From: Gracilaria vermiculophylla
Lineage: Eukaryota > Rhodophyta > Florideophyceae > Gracilariales > Gracilariaceae
Direction: 5' to 3'
NCBI GenBank assembly: GCA_019155205.2
Contig: JAHNZQ020000181.1
Span: forward strand, 348,122 to 411,887
Length of the DNA: 63,766 bases
Positions 1-10,337 of this stretch are shown here, in pieces. The position numbers and the translations under genes were made by a program. Within the stretch, counting starts at the first letter, position 1; every line of letters begins with the position of its first letter. The notes beneath the pieces were generated by a model, which worked only from the letters and a program-made list of their open reading frames with translations, made no database searches and was not told the DNA's origin.

Positions 1-2500
1 GGTACTGTGCTACCACCTCTCGTGGATTCTCCAACGAAGTCGGCTTGCTTGGCCGGTTCTTACCCTCTGACTGCACGCCCAGTACGGGGTCGCCCGGATT
101 TACACCCGGCTCGTGTCGACCCTATCAAAGGGCTCTCTCGCTGTGCCACCTCTCATTGGGAGCAAGCTTGAACACCTTGGTGGTGCTTCCGCGACGCGGC
201 TCGTGTCTGTGCCACGTTCGTAGTTTGCACTACACAACTGTGCAACTATTTTGCTAATTTGCTGATTTGCTTCAGACGTTGGTGGAGATGCTCTGACACC
301 ATAAAACTTTTTTATGAGGGCTTTCACATAGAACGTATCCATTCGAATGCGTATGCTATTTTGTGTTTTTGTGACATTTTGTTGCGCTATCCGACACTGA
401 ATATATAGGCAAATGTGACAAAGCCACTCAAACGGGTAAAAAAAGTCTAGTATCCTCTTTAAGCCTTGTGGTTTAAAATGAATAAACAGAAAATCAATTT
501 ATTGCTTCATAAACAACCATTACAGGTCTCCTCGGTTGATATCCATGAGAAAAACGATTTGTAGATTGTTTTCCGAAAATCAGAAAACCATGACCATAAA
601 CATCTGCAAAATTGGTAGATATTAGCTTAAATACGTTCGGAAAAAGTGAGTCAAAACAATAAAAAATTGGTTGTAAAAAGGAGCCAAAGAGATAAGAAAA
701 GATGACCGTACTTGTGCGTGCAGCGCTGTAGGCGAAATAAATATCTTCTTTGATGTGTAACGGCAGCGTTGAGTACGTTATCGTCGTAGGTAATTCGGCT
801 TTCGATTGTGTTACATTAAGTACTAGAAAGACGTGACGCTAAAAATACCGTAGGTTTGGGAATGCTACTTTAAATATACATAAATTACTGTACATCATTG
901 CTACTACACCAATTTGTAAAACTGTTGATCCATCCCTGTATTCTCGAAGGTCTCAATATCTTTTTGAGCAGACAAAGATTGATGAGCAATATTTTAAAGT
1001 GCAAAATTATATATGCTCATTTTGTTATTTTGTGGTATCTTCGTTGACCATGATGATGTGAAGATCCATTCACGTATTTGGTGTCCTTTTCAATGAGAAC
1101 AATACAGCATGATTACACATTTGTGAGAATTAGAAAGACAAACTGATTTGTCTCGGTTTAGGTGGATGATGTGTTAAGTCTATTGCAACTATTTGATCAT
1201 GGATGGACATTATCTGATATGAATGGTTGCAAAGATATCTTCGTTAGCCTTAAACTTTGATGGGTACCAGAAGTGAAGTCCACTAATCTACCTGGGTAGC
1301 ACCGTACGTCGAGTACGCCGTGTTTTCTAAGGCTCGGGCCCTCGCGAAAGCTCTGCTGCGGAAAGTCTGCCGTGATAACGCTTTGGGCTCGTGTCGATAC
1401 CTCTCGCGGGCAGCAACGATCGGCATTTGGCTTTGGCAATCCGTTTGCCAGATTGCGGCCCATATTCTTCAAAGGGTGTCGTTCATTGTGCAGTTTTCCG
1501 GAGGAAAGGGAGCAGGTTCCTGTTTGTAATCACTGGATGGGAAAGCATTGCCTTGCGTGCTGGGTCTGAATCCGATTGAAGTTCACATCTTGTCTGTTTG
1601 CTCAACATCTCTCTCTAAAACTCATTGTCTTTGTAACAAGACTCTATGCGTTCGGGGTCTGATTGAGGTGGACGCATTGAGGCGCCGTTCTTTTTATACA
1701 GCTCAGCGTTGGGTTTTTGTGGTTTTGAGAAAGGCATGGGATCCCTAAATTGTTCTAAACGACAATAAAATGGAAACGAGCAAGACAAGAAACCAGACCT
1801 GTTCATCTATGATAGGTTAGTCGTGGATCCAGACCGCGGAGGTGTGCTCGTCGCAATGTTGCCCGGAAAAAGAATGCGGATTCCAAGCTTTGTAATGGAA
1901 ACATTCTGAAGGGGAGCATACGGCTTCCATAGAGTGGAGGAGTTTCTAGGATTGCAAACAGGAGCATGTGGCTACATGATACGTTATCCATAAGGGTGAT
2001 CGACTGACGAGTGTGAAGCGAGTCAGTTTTCAAGGACTTGTCCTAAATTGTGCTTGGTGGAGACTGACAAAGCATGTTTTAAACGTCGATCACCCTGGCC
2101 ATGGATAGAAGAAAGCGATTTGGCACATTGTGACGGGTGCGGAAGGAAAGAAATATGAATGTGACGCTGGAACTTTATGGCAGACACGTTCCATGAGAAG
2201 AGCGGGGATCAGTAATGAAGAACTGATGCAGGGCCGCCGCCGGCATCTGGCCGACTGTGAGAGGGTCGCTGCGCAAGCTGCGGGGCAAGCGGACGCTGAT
2301 CGCAGGCGGAGTCGCCGGCGACTCACATGTTGCAGTTGTTGCACCGGCGGCGGCGGCCAGTTTTTCCAAGACCGCTGCCGGCAGCCGCGAATCGCTCTCC
2401 CGGCCGCGCGGCGGCGCACGCACGCGGAGCGCGCCGTGCAATTCGACACGCACCGCCGCACAAACGGGCCAAATTCAGCCCGCGGCGGCCGCCTGCTGGC
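1..2500. other. Left flank, no supported gene
   Basis: The first 2.2 kb is mostly AT-rich and holds only short frames without recognisable domains or convincing start contexts. The 12-mer GGCTCGTGTCGA occurs near 110 and again near 1386 beside loosely similar C/T-rich sequence, which may mark fragments of an old repeat. GC content climbs abruptly from about 2230 towards the IWS1 promoter. Nothing else is supported here. Confidence 0.5.
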
Positions 2501-2520
2501 GCATGTGAGCCGGCGCGTGC

Positions 2521-2527
2521 TATAAAA
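2521..2527 (+). promoter_or_regulatory. TATA box of the IWS1 gene
   Basis: TATAAAA lies in extremely GC-rich DNA 130 bp upstream of the chosen ATG at 2651. It is the only AT-rich heptamer in the immediate promoter, so it stands out. Function is inferred from sequence and position only. Confidence 0.5.
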
Positions 2528-2606
2528 CGAGCGCGCCGCGCCGCCTCTCCTCACGCGCCTCCCGCCCCCGCAGCTCGCGCCCTCCAGCACCCGCCAGCCC
2601 GCCCGC

Positions 2607-2612
2607 GCCGGT

Positions 2613-2647
<35 letters not shown>

Positions 2648-2650
2648 GCC
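2607..2650 (+). repeat. (GCC)n trinucleotide tract in 5' leader
   Basis: A run of about a dozen GCC/CCG triplets ends directly at the IWS1 start codon. It would be read as poly-alanine if an upstream start were used. It is more likely part of the 5' untranslated leader, because the residues conserved in the family begin after ATG 2651. Confidence 0.75.
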
Positions 2651-4132
2651 ATGAGCAACGTGATCGAGGACGTGTTCGGGTCCGACTGGGGCTCCGACAT
2701 CGAGCTGCGCGACGAGATTTCGCACGCCATAAAGCAGAGCGGCGACAAGGAGGCGTCCGCCAGCGCGCGCGCGTCGTCGGGCGGCGCGGCGGCATCTAGG
2801 CGGCGGTCGCCGCCGCTGGACGAGCGGCGCGCGCGTCGCCGCGCCTCCGCCGCCGCCAAGGCGAGCGCGGCAAGCGCGGCAAGCGCGGCGAGCGCGTCGC
2901 CCGCACGCGCGCGCCGCTCGCCCGACCGCCGCGCGCCCGACGAGCGGCAGGCGCTCAGCGACGCGCGCTCGGACGGCGCCGCCTCCAGCGACGACGACCC
3001 CGAGGACGAGCGCCGCCGCCGCAAGGAGCGCAAGCGCCGGCTGTCGCGGGACGGCGCCGCCAAGGCGAAGCGCGCCAAGAAGGAGAGGCGCGCGTCGCCG
3101 CTGCGCGACGGCGTGTCGGAGGACGAGGACGAGGAGCAGCAGCCCGTCGACGCGGCGTCGCCGCCGCGCAGGAAGCGCAAGAGGGCGTCTGCAAAGCGCG
3201 CCGAGGAGGCGCCGGCGGATGACGAGCAGCCGCCGGAGCCCAAGCCCGAGAAGCCCAAGACGGAGTTTGAGCGCGTGATGGACGACGCCAAGGCGCTGCG
3301 GCGACCGCGCGCCAAGGAAGTGGACGGGCTGGCGGTGACGGACGACTGCCTGGCGTTCATGGAGAAGATGATGAAGGCGCGCGACGACGACATGCGCGCG
3401 TATCGCAGCAACAAGCCGGCGCTGAACAAGCTTAAGATGCTGCGGCAGGTGGAGCTGATGATCATGAAGACGAGCCACCGGGAGATCTTCCTGGACAACA
3501 TGCTGCTGACGGTGATCAAGAAGTGGCTGGACCCCATGCCGGACGGGACGCTGCCCAACCTGGCGATCCGACAGAGTCTGCTACAGATTCTGAGCGACAT
3601 GCCCGTGGACAACGACTGGATCGAGCGGCTGGAGAGCTCGCAGGGGCTGGGCAAGGTGATCCACTACCTGGCAACCAAGGACACGCACGCGCCCAACCGG
3701 CGCATGGCGGAGAAGCTGATGATGAAGTGGTCGCGCGTGGTGTACCAGAACAACGCCAACTTCCACGACCTGCTGGAGGAGTACGCGCGACCGGACAACG
3801 GCAACCGCATCCCGACGGAGGGGGTGGCGGCCGAGCGGCGCAACGCGCTGAACCAGCTGCGCACGTTCAAGTCGGCGCGGCAGAAGCTGGAGTCCATCAA
3901 GCCGTTCCCGGGCAAAGAGCGCGCGCAGGTGCTGGCGTCCGTGCCGCGGCCGTCGCCCATGCTGTACACGACGCTGGCGGAGAGCGAGGCGGTGAGCCAC
4001 AAGCCCGTGCGCGGCGGGCGCGGCGCCAAGCCCACCAACCGCAAGGTCAGCAAGACCATCATGGACCTGCGGCGCAGCAACAAGCGCGGCTCGGCGCGCG
4101 CGTCGCGCCCGTCCATCAACGGCCGCGACTAG
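2651..4132 (+). CDS. IWS1: IWS1/SPN1 transcription elongation factor
   Basis: 493-residue nuclear protein of the IWS1/Spn1 family, which binds Spt6 and elongating RNA polymerase II and links transcription to histone modification and mRNA processing. The N-terminal half (about 1-210) is a low-complexity, Arg/Ala/Asp/Glu-rich disordered region with basic, NLS-like clusters. The C-terminal half holds the TFIIS N-terminal-type helical domain, roughly residues 250-380, with the family signatures LPNLAIRQSLLQIL and RMAEKLMMKWSRVVY. ATG 2651 is chosen because MSNVIEDVFGSD starts the acidic N-terminus; the frame stays open upstream only through GC-rich leader and the GCC tract. No intron is visible. 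The gene converges with casein kinase 1. Codon use is extreme, almost always G or C at the third position. Confidence 0.9.
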   Translation: MSNVIEDVFGSDWGSDIELRDEISHAIKQSGDKEASASARASSGGAAASRRRSPPLDERRARRRASAAAKASAASAASAASASPARARRSPDRRAPDERQALSDARSDGAASSDDDPEDERRRRKERKRRLSRDGAAKAKRAKKERRASPLRDGVSEDEDEEQQPVDAASPPRRKRKRASAKRAEEAPADDEQPPEPKPEKPKTEFERVMDDAKALRRPRAKEVDGLAVTDDCLAFMEKMMKARDDDMRAYRSNKPALNKLKMLRQVELMIMKTSHREIFLDNMLLTVIKKWLDPMPDGTLPNLAIRQSLLQILSDMPVDNDWIERLESSQGLGKVIHYLATKDTHAPNRRMAEKLMMKWSRVVYQNNANFHDLLEEYARPDNGNRIPTEGVAAERRNALNQLRTFKSARQKLESIKPFPGKERAQVLASVPRPSPMLYTTLAESEAVSHKPVRGGRGAKPTNRKVSKTIMDLRRSNKRGSARASRPSINGRD

Positions 4133-4725
4133 CTCTTATAGTTAAACGGCGCGCACGCGCTTGCCTTGTTTTGACCCGCGCTTCGAGAGACGCCTCGCGC
4201 CGGCCACGCGGCGCGCTGCCGCGCCTTTGAGCGCATCGCGCGCGACCGCTCGCGAGACGCGCGCGCGCCGCCGCCGCGACCGTTGCGCGCGCGCGCGTGT
4301 GCGCGCCTTCCGCCCTTCCGCCTTTCGCCGTCGCCCGTGATCGCGCCGGCGCCGGCGCCGGCGCGCCCACGGCGAAAAAAGAAGAGCGCGTGAGCAAACG
4401 GAGTTGCGAGTGCGGCCCAGCCAGCTTCACTTGCGTTGCCACACACACACTCACACACACACACTCACACTCACTCACACACTCACACACTCACAACACT
4501 TACATGTAAACAGAGCAGAGAAAGAAAACACAAACCCCCACGCCGCACACACACGCGCAACGCGTCCCCACATGGCGGCGCGCCGCCCGCGGCCGCACGC
4601 CGCAGCGCACTCCAAAGCCAAAACACACGCCGCTTTACGACCAAACCGTTCTGCACTACGTAGCTCCCCCGCGGCGGCCGCGCGCCGCAGCGCGCACGGC
4701 GGCCGCGAGCGACGCAAGAATGCGC
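4133..4725. other. Convergent intergenic region with CA/CT microsatellite
   Basis: This is 3' flank for both IWS1 (+) and casein kinase 1 (-). It is GC-rich, with many CpG and alternating CG runs. A simple-sequence tract of CACA and CACTCA units fills about 4439-4500. Short frames across it are compositional artefacts. No gene is seen. Confidence 0.6.
4439..4500. repeat. CA/CACTCA microsatellite
   Basis: About 60 bp of dinucleotide CA mixed with CACT and CACTCA units lies between the two converging 3' ends. It is the only purely simple-sequence tract of this kind in the GC-rich island. Confidence 0.85.
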
Positions 4726-6072
4726 CTAACGCCTTCCAATAGAAGGCAGGCGCATCCGTGTCCTCTGCGTGCCAGCGCCCTCCTTTCGCACGTCACCGCG
4801 CGCCGGCGCGCCCGCGTCCCCGCGTCGAAAGTCCGCCGCTCCCCCGCCCGCAGCCGCCGCCGCCGCCCGCCCATCGCCGCGTCGGCCGCCCAGCTCCGGC
4901 AGGCCCAGCGCGCCCGCGCCGCCCGCCGCGCCCGCGTTGAGGTACTGCCCCGCGCCCTGCGCCCCCGACACGCCCGCGTTCAGCGCAGCCTGCTGCTGCG
5001 CTTCATCCAAGCGGCGCATGGGGAACGAATTCAAGTCGTACACGGGCATGTTGTGCGCGGCCGCGTTCGAGTGGTCTTGCGCTCGTTGCTGTTGCGCGTT
5101 GCCCATCACGGGCCCCGGCGCGCCCGGCGCGGCCGACGATGCCGCGCCGGTGTCCTGCGTCTTCATCAGCGTCCAGTCGAAAATGCTGTCGTCCGCAAAG
5201 CCCTCTCTCAGGTACAGGTCCCGGAACAGCCCGCGCAAGTACGCGTAGTCCGGCCTGTCGTCGAAGCGCAGCGAGCGGCAGTATCTGAGGTACGTAGCAA
5301 ACTCGGGCGGGTAGTGCTTGCACAGCTCGTTGATGGAGGTAGACACCTTGCGGTCCGAAATCTTCTGGTACTTTTGCTTCTTGGTGGCGGCGCGGAGACC
5401 CTGCCATGGCAGCGACCCGCGGTTGAAGTACATGAGCACAAAGCCCAGCGACTCGAGGTCGTCCCGGCGGCATTGCTCAATGCCCAGGTGCGTGTTGATG
5501 GACGCGTAGCGCGCGGTGCCGGTGAGATTCTTGTTCTCTCTGTACGGGATGTGCACGTGCGTCTTGTGGTCGCGGTACTTTTTGGCCAGCCCAAAGTCGA
5601 TGATGTACACGACGTTGGCCTCCTTGCCGAGGCCCATCAAAAAGTTGTCGGGTTTGATGTCGCGGTGCAGAAATGATCGCGAGTGCACGTACTCGATCCT
5701 CTGGATCATCTGGTCGGCGAGCATGAGCACGGTCTTGAGCGAGAAGCGGCGGTGGCAAAAGTTGAACAGGTCCTCCAGCGACGGCCCGAGCAGATCGATG
5801 GTCATCACATTGTACTCGCCCTCGCAGCCGTACCAGCGGACGCGCGGGATGCCGACGACGGGGTGGCCGTTGGGCGAGATGTTGAGGTAGCGGTAGATCT
5901 TGCTCTCGTAGATGAGCTGCGGGTGCTTTGTCTTGATGCTCTCGAGCTTGACGGCCACCTCTTCGTTGGTGTGCACGTTGGTACCGATGTAGATGTCGCC
6001 GAAGGAGCCGGCGCCAATGCGGCGGCCGAGGCGCCATTTTCCGCCCACCCTGAGGTCGGTGGCGTAGGACAT
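4726..6072 (-). CDS. CK1: Casein kinase 1 (delta/epsilon-like)
   Basis: 448-residue Ser/Thr kinase of the CK1 family. The catalytic domain covers about residues 14-295: glycine loop [12 protein letters not shown] (19-30), lysine K42 in VAVKLES, catalytic [12 protein letters not shown], and [10 protein letters not shown]. The CK1-specific segment [16 protein letters not shown] is followed by C where most CK1 proteins have S. Known CK1 substrates are acidic or pre-phosphorylated proteins in cell-cycle, Wnt-like and clock pathways; which applies here is unknown. The C-terminal 150 residues are a variable, Ala/Gly/Arg-rich tail. The start [13 protein letters not shown] matches where the family begins; the frame is open much further upstream only because of GC-rich composition. 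It shares a 432-bp divergent promoter with the acyl-CoA synthetase. Confidence 0.93.
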   Translation of the reverse strand: MSYATDLRVGGKWRLGRRIGAGSFGDIYIGTNVHTNEEVAVKLESIKTKHPQLIYESKIYRYLNISPNGHPVVGIPRVRWYGCEGEYNVMTIDLLGPSLEDLFNFCHRRFSLKTVLMLADQMIQRIEYVHSRSFLHRDIKPDNFLMGLGKEANVVYIIDFGLAKKYRDHKTHVHIPYRENKNLTGTARYASINTHLGIEQCRRDDLESLGFVLMYFNRGSLPWQGLRAATKKQKYQKISDRKVSTSINELCKHYPPEFATYLRYCRSLRFDDRPDYAYLRGLFRDLYLREGFADDSIFDWTLMKTQDTGAASSAAPGAPGPVMGNAQQQRAQDHSNAAAHNMPVYDLNSFPMRRLDEAQQQAALNAGVSGAQGAGQYLNAGAAGGAGALGLPELGGRRGDGRAAAAAAGGGAADFRRGDAGAPARGDVRKEGAGTQRTRMRLPSIGRR

Positions 6073-6504
6073 GTTGCGTGTGCGGAGGGGGCTTTTTGGG
6101 GAGAGGGAGGCGAAGCAGAGGGAGAAGGGGTGCGGTGGGGGGGGGGGTGGTCGGAGGCGGAGCGTGGAAGGAGGCAGGAGGAGGGGGGGGGGGCGTCGCG
6201 AGGAGGCGGTGGTTGGAGAGCGCGGCGGGAAGGGCGCGGCGGTGGTGCGACAGGAGGCGCCTTGCGGTGGGGCGCGGCCAACGCGCGCGCGTGAAAAGCA
6301 CCGACTGATGAAACGCAAGCGGATGCGGCCGCAAGCGGGCTGACAGTGGCTTACAGCGCACCGTGAGAGGAGCGGCGCGCGCGGCGCTGCGGAGGGCGGC
6401 GCGGCGGGCGGCAGGCGGCGGGCGGCGGGCGGTGCGCGGCGCGCGCGGCGCGCGCTGTGGGGCGCGGGGGGGCGGCGCGCGCGGGAGCGCGCGACGCGGG
6501 CGCC
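6073..6504. promoter_or_regulatory. Bidirectional promoter region, CK1 / malonyl-CoA synthetase
   Basis: 432 bp separate the two divergent start codons. The half next to CK1 is strongly purine-rich on +, with G runs of 10 or more near 6136-6147 and 6183-6192, so the CK1 leader transcript is pyrimidine-rich. The other half is nearly pure G+C. No TATA box is evident. Shared control is inferred only from arrangement. Confidence 0.45.
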
Positions 6505-8019
6505 ATGGCGGGCGCGCGGCTGCTGTTGGCGGCGCTGCGCGGCGCAGGCGCGGCGCGGCGCGCGGTGGGCGACGACGCGCTGCGGCTGTCCGCCGGCGCG
6601 CTGCTGGCGCGCGCCGCGGCCGTGGCCGACGCGCTGCCGCCGCCGCGCCGCGCCGCGCCCAGCGTGGCGCTCTTCCTGCCGCCCACGCCCGCCTTCGTGC
6701 CCGCGCTGCTCGCCGTGTGGGCGCGCGGCGCCACCGCCGTCCCGCTGTCGCCGCTCTTCCCCGCCGCCGCGCTCGCCCCCCTGCTTGCCGCCGCCGACCC
6801 CGACGTCGTCCTCACCTCGCAGCGCCTCCGCCACGCGCTGCCGCCCGTCGCCTGCCCCGTGCGCCTCGTCGACGACGTCGCCGCCGCCGCCGCCCCCCCG
6901 CCCCCCTCCGACGCCGCCTTCGACCGCCTCTGTCACCGCGTCCACCGCGCCCTCCCCCACCACGCCCTCACCTTCTTCACCTCCGGCACCACCGGCGCCC
7001 CCAAGGGCGTCGTCTGGACCGCCGACATGCTGCACTACCAGCTGCGCACGCTGTCCGACGCCTGGCGCTGGTCCCCCGACGATCGCGCCCTCAACGTCCT
7101 CCCGCTGCACCACATCCACGGCCTCGTCAACGTCGTGCTAAGCGCCCTGTACAACGCCGCCCCCCTGGAAATGCACTCCGCCTTCGACGCCCACTCCGTG
7201 TGGCGCTCCATCCTGCGCGAGTCGCCGCACCTCCCGCCCACCGTCTTCATGGCCGTCCCGGCCGTCTACAAGAAGCTCATCCTCTACTACCACGCCGCTT
7301 CGCCCCGCGACCAGCACGCCATGCGCCGCGCCGCCGCCGACCTTCGCCTCTACGTCTGCGGCAGCGCCTCGCTGTCCAAGCCCGACTTTGACGCCTGGCA
7401 CGCCATCTCCGGCCACCGCATTCTCGAGCGCTACGGCATGACCGAGACCGGCATGACGCTCAGCAACCCGTACGACGCCCGCCGCCAGGGCCTGCTGGGC
7501 CTCCCGCTCCCGGGCGTGCGCGCCGCCATCGAGGACGACCACCACACGGGCCAGCTCCTCATCAAGGGGCCGGGCGTCTTCACGCACTACTTCCGCATGC
7601 CGGACAAGACGCGCCAAGCCTTCACTCCGGACGGCTGGTTCAAGACTGGCGACGTCGTCACCACCGACCCCGACTCCGGCTACTACAAGCTGCTGGGCAG
7701 GGAAAACGCCGACATCATCAAGACGGGCGGCTACAAGGTGTCCGCCCTGGAGATCGAGGACGTCATCCGCGAGTGCGATGGCGTCGTCGACTGCTGCGTC
7801 ATTGGCGTCCCGGATGACGTTCTGGGGCAGCGAATCGCCGCCGCCCTCATCATCGATCACACCGATGACGTCCTCAGCCGCGTCCAAAGTCGCGCTGCGC
7901 AGTTCTTGCCCAAGTACAAAATCCCCAGACAGTACCATGTAATGGACGACTTTCCCAGAAACGTCATGGGCAAGGTTCAGAAGCAGGTGCTACAGATCAG
8001 ACTACGTGCGCCCGCGTAG
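6505..8019 (+). CDS. ACSF3: ACSF3-like malonyl-CoA synthetase
   Basis: 504-residue member of the adenylate-forming superfamily, closest by eye to ACSF3/AAE13/MatB malonyl-CoA synthetases, which activate malonate with ATP and CoA for mitochondrial or plastid fatty-acid synthesis and malonate detoxification. Visible motifs are the P-loop [13 protein letters not shown], the subfamily segment [40 protein letters not shown], and [18 protein letters not shown] with the C-terminal catalytic lysine region [14 protein letters not shown] 6505 (GCCATGG) gives an Ala/Arg/Leu-rich N-terminus that could be a mitochondrial presequence; ATG 6457 in the same frame would add 16 residues. Substrate assignment is by resemblance and could be another short or medium acid. 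Confidence 0.85.
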   Translation: MAGARLLLAALRGAGAARRAVGDDALRLSAGALLARAAAVADALPPPRRAAPSVALFLPPTPAFVPALLAVWARGATAVPLSPLFPAAALAPLLAAADPDVVLTSQRLRHALPPVACPVRLVDDVAAAAAPPPPSDAAFDRLCHRVHRALPHHALTFFTSGTTGAPKGVVWTADMLHYQLRTLSDAWRWSPDDRALNVLPLHHIHGLVNVVLSALYNAAPLEMHSAFDAHSVWRSILRESPHLPPTVFMAVPAVYKKLILYYHAASPRDQHAMRRAAADLRLYVCGSASLSKPDFDAWHAISGHRILERYGMTETGMTLSNPYDARRQGLLGLPLPGVRAAIEDDHHTGQLLIKGPGVFTHYFRMPDKTRQAFTPDGWFKTGDVVTTDPDSGYYKLLGRENADIIKTGGYKVSALEIEDVIRECDGVVDCCVIGVPDDVLGQRIAAALIIDHTDDVLSRVQSRAAQFLPKYKIPRQYHVMDDFPRNVMGKVQKQVLQIRLRAPA

Positions 8020-8599
8020 CTCTGGCTCTCTGATGTTTGGCCTTGGCGCCCGTAAACGTAGCACGGCAAAACGTGGCCTCCTATGAATATGCATTTCGTT
8101 GCGCCAGCGAGCGACGGTGTGCTTGTCTGATGGTTGCCGTGCTTGCTGCGCCGAGCTTCTCAAATGCGCGGCTCCGTCTGTCCCTGGTCGTGCATATGCA
8201 CGCCGTCTTGCCCAGTTCTTTGCACCAGTGTGCCTCCGTGGGCGCCCGCATCACCTGCTTGTGATGCATTCGACCGTTTTGTGATGCATACCCTCCCCCA
8301 TCATGGAGTCGCTTGCACGCGGATTCGGTCGGTGTAATTGGTGCATACTCTCACAATCACCGGTGGTGCAACGGAGCATCAACACAGCTTCCCGTGACCG
8401 TCAGCACGGCGCTTTTTTGGCGTTAGCAACTCGATGGTTCTGTGGCTTCAAGCTCCACACTTTGAAACGTCGCCATTCAGCTGACAGAGCTGCGTAGACT
8501 AGTCAACCCACCTCATCGCTCTTGCCTTCATCGTGTTGCAAGTTTCATCGTGTTGCAATCTTCATCGTGTTGGAACCTTCATCCAGGTTGTGCTTCGCC
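8020..8599. other. Intergenic region with short tandem repeat
   Basis: No gene is supported. GC content falls sharply relative to the preceding coding region. The last 75 bp hold three 17-bp repeats, annotated separately, just before the membrane-protein start. Confidence 0.5.
8527..8575 (+). repeat. Three 17-bp tandem repeats in a 5' leader
   Basis: TTCATCGTGTTGCAA occurs three times at a 17-bp spacing (near 8528, 8545 and 8562, the third with GG for GC), directly upstream of the ATG at 8600. It could be a leader regulatory array or simple slippage. Confidence 0.75.
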
Positions 8600-9673
8600 A
8601 TGGGCAAGATATTTACAGTTACGCTTCTGCTCACTCTTTGCGTGCCTGTCTCTACTGATCCCATGCCGTCACCGAGGCCGAAGAAACCTCTGAGCACGGA
8701 AGATTTGCGCCGGACTGATTCGGATGTGAGCAATAAGCTTAGTCAGTTGCACAAGACAATTGAAGCGCTTCAGGAAACGATGAAGCACAGAAACGACGGC
8801 TACGATTTTCACGCCAGACATAACGCCGATCAGATGAAGGTACGGTTCGAGAGGCTTAGCGCAGTGATATCCCGACTCACCAAGCAGAATTCAAAGCTGT
8901 ACATTGAGAACCGCGGCCTCAGGCAGGAAAAGACAGCCCTAGTCAACAAGATATCAAGGCTCGAGGGTGAACTAGACAGGCTTGCGGTTGAAACCAAGAA
9001 CGCCGGAATGCAAGCGTGGATGAAGAAAACGGCCTCTGACCTGAGGAGCTTTCTCGAAGAAAGTGGACTGGAGCACTTTGCCAGTCCGCGCTTCTCCCCA
9101 ATCATTGCCGGGCTTGTTTCGAACGGCGTGGTTCTAGTTCCGCTCACCATGGCCACGTTCTTTCTTCTGCACTTTTCAAAACAGCTCACCGTGCTGCGCA
9201 TCGTGATGGCGTTAAATCTTTTTGACCTGGGCTTTGCTGCCGCAATCATCGCGAGCAGCATTCTACTTCTGGGGGACCCGTTTGAAGGAATGAGGCACAT
9301 AAGCGAGGTTAATTTCGTGTTCATCCAGATGGTTTTGAGCGGGGTGTTTTGGCTGACGATAGGTTTCCTGGTGGCGTCCACTGCGCAAAATCGCCACAAC
9401 AGGGCTTGGAAGTATTCAACTGTCGAATTGTTTCTGCGCTCCGCTGTTGCGTATGACTACAGTCATAGAGTGTGGACTCCGGTCATGGAACGCGATGATA
9501 TTCCAATCGCCCTGCCCGCTGTATCGTACATTGCTTATTTGTGTGCGGCCGTTGCCAATGTATTCCTCACATCTCGGGCTGCGTGGCACGCCGTCCACGC
9601 TGAGAGAAGCACAGCCCGTTCTGAACAGGAGGGAGAGGTAATGGTATCTCTGGTCACGCATCATCAAAATTAG
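8600..9673 (+). CDS. Unknown membrane protein with luminal coiled coil
   Basis: Not recognised. The 357-residue product starts with a clear signal peptide (MGKIFTVTLLLTLCVPVST, 1-19), then a hydrophilic, heptad-patterned coiled coil (about 35-155). Four hydrophobic spans follow, about 165-191, 198-225, 238-260 and 302-325, and a short charged tail. The layout suggests a secretory-pathway membrane protein whose long coiled coil projects into the lumen or outside the cell. ATG 8600 (GCCATGG) is chosen over an in-frame ATG at 8522 because it places the signal peptide at the N-terminus, and because the upstream frame runs through the 17-bp repeats. Neighbours give no clue to function. Probably a lineage-specific gene. 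Confidence 0.7.
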   Translation: MGKIFTVTLLLTLCVPVSTDPMPSPRPKKPLSTEDLRRTDSDVSNKLSQLHKTIEALQETMKHRNDGYDFHARHNADQMKVRFERLSAVISRLTKQNSKLYIENRGLRQEKTALVNKISRLEGELDRLAVETKNAGMQAWMKKTASDLRSFLEESGLEHFASPRFSPIIAGLVSNGVVLVPLTMATFFLLHFSKQLTVLRIVMALNLFDLGFAAAIIASSILLLGDPFEGMRHISEVNFVFIQMVLSGVFWLTIGFLVASTAQNRHNRAWKYSTVELFLRSAVAYDYSHRVWTPVMERDDIPIALPAVSYIAYLCAAVANVFLTSRAAWHAVHAERSTARSEQEGEVMVSLVTHHQN

Positions 9674-10337
9674 GCGAAGATAGCATGGCTTATGCACAGA
9701 AATCTCATTTGTTGAGCTTGACATGTCAAGGACGCCGCAGTACGTCTATTTGCACAAGAAAATACGGAGCATCAGCAAGTTGGCTCAAAGCATCTGTTCG
9801 GACAGTTGGTTGTAGGCTGCGTCCGAACCCGTATCCGGAGCAATATGCTAACCATTACCTACGACTGCTACCGCGTTCGTGTTCGATTGCAACCCAAGAC
9901 CGAGTCAACCACAAAATACAAAGCTCCTTTCGACATAGTGAAGTACTGTAGTCTCAGAATAAGTGTTTAGCTACTTCATGTTCCTTTATGAAGGTAAAGT
10001 AGACTGAAGTTGTGTAAATTCGGAATTAGCATGATCGTGAGACGTCCAATGAAACATCAAAAAAAAAAAAGCAAGTAGAGCATCAAACTCCGCTGAGATT
10101 CGATTCTCAGATCACCACCCACTCGTTCTCAAATGTTTCCACTTGCAGTTGCTGAGCGCGAGCAGGGGCGACAAAGTTTTCCCTGCCGCGGGCAGCATAC
10201 ACCTTTTGGGCGCTGGACTTAGCGGGCGTCTTGTGCAAGCGCTTGACCCTCACACAGTCAGTGAGCTTTTCACAGTGCACTTCTGCTCTAGAGTCTGCGG
10301 CGGGATTGACAATCGCGGCGTGACCAAAGCAACCGGC
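9674..10337. other. Intergenic region and leader of the opine-dehydrogenase-like gene
   Basis: No independent gene is supported. A poly-A run of 12 lies near 10060. The frame of the downstream enzyme is open back to 10143, but the extra 65 residues do not resemble the family and precede its nucleotide-binding start. This is taken as untranslated leader, with an N-terminal extension as the alternative. Confidence 0.5.

Noticed and set aside
1..300. Short frames at the left edge and the GGCTCGTGTCGA repeat as a possible transposon end
   Set aside because: The 12-mer match is too short and the surrounding similarity too weak.
4726..7119. Upstream extension of the CK1 frame to 7119
   Set aside because: It overlaps the acyl-CoA synthetase on the other strand and has no kinase-family similarity before residue 1 of the chosen start.
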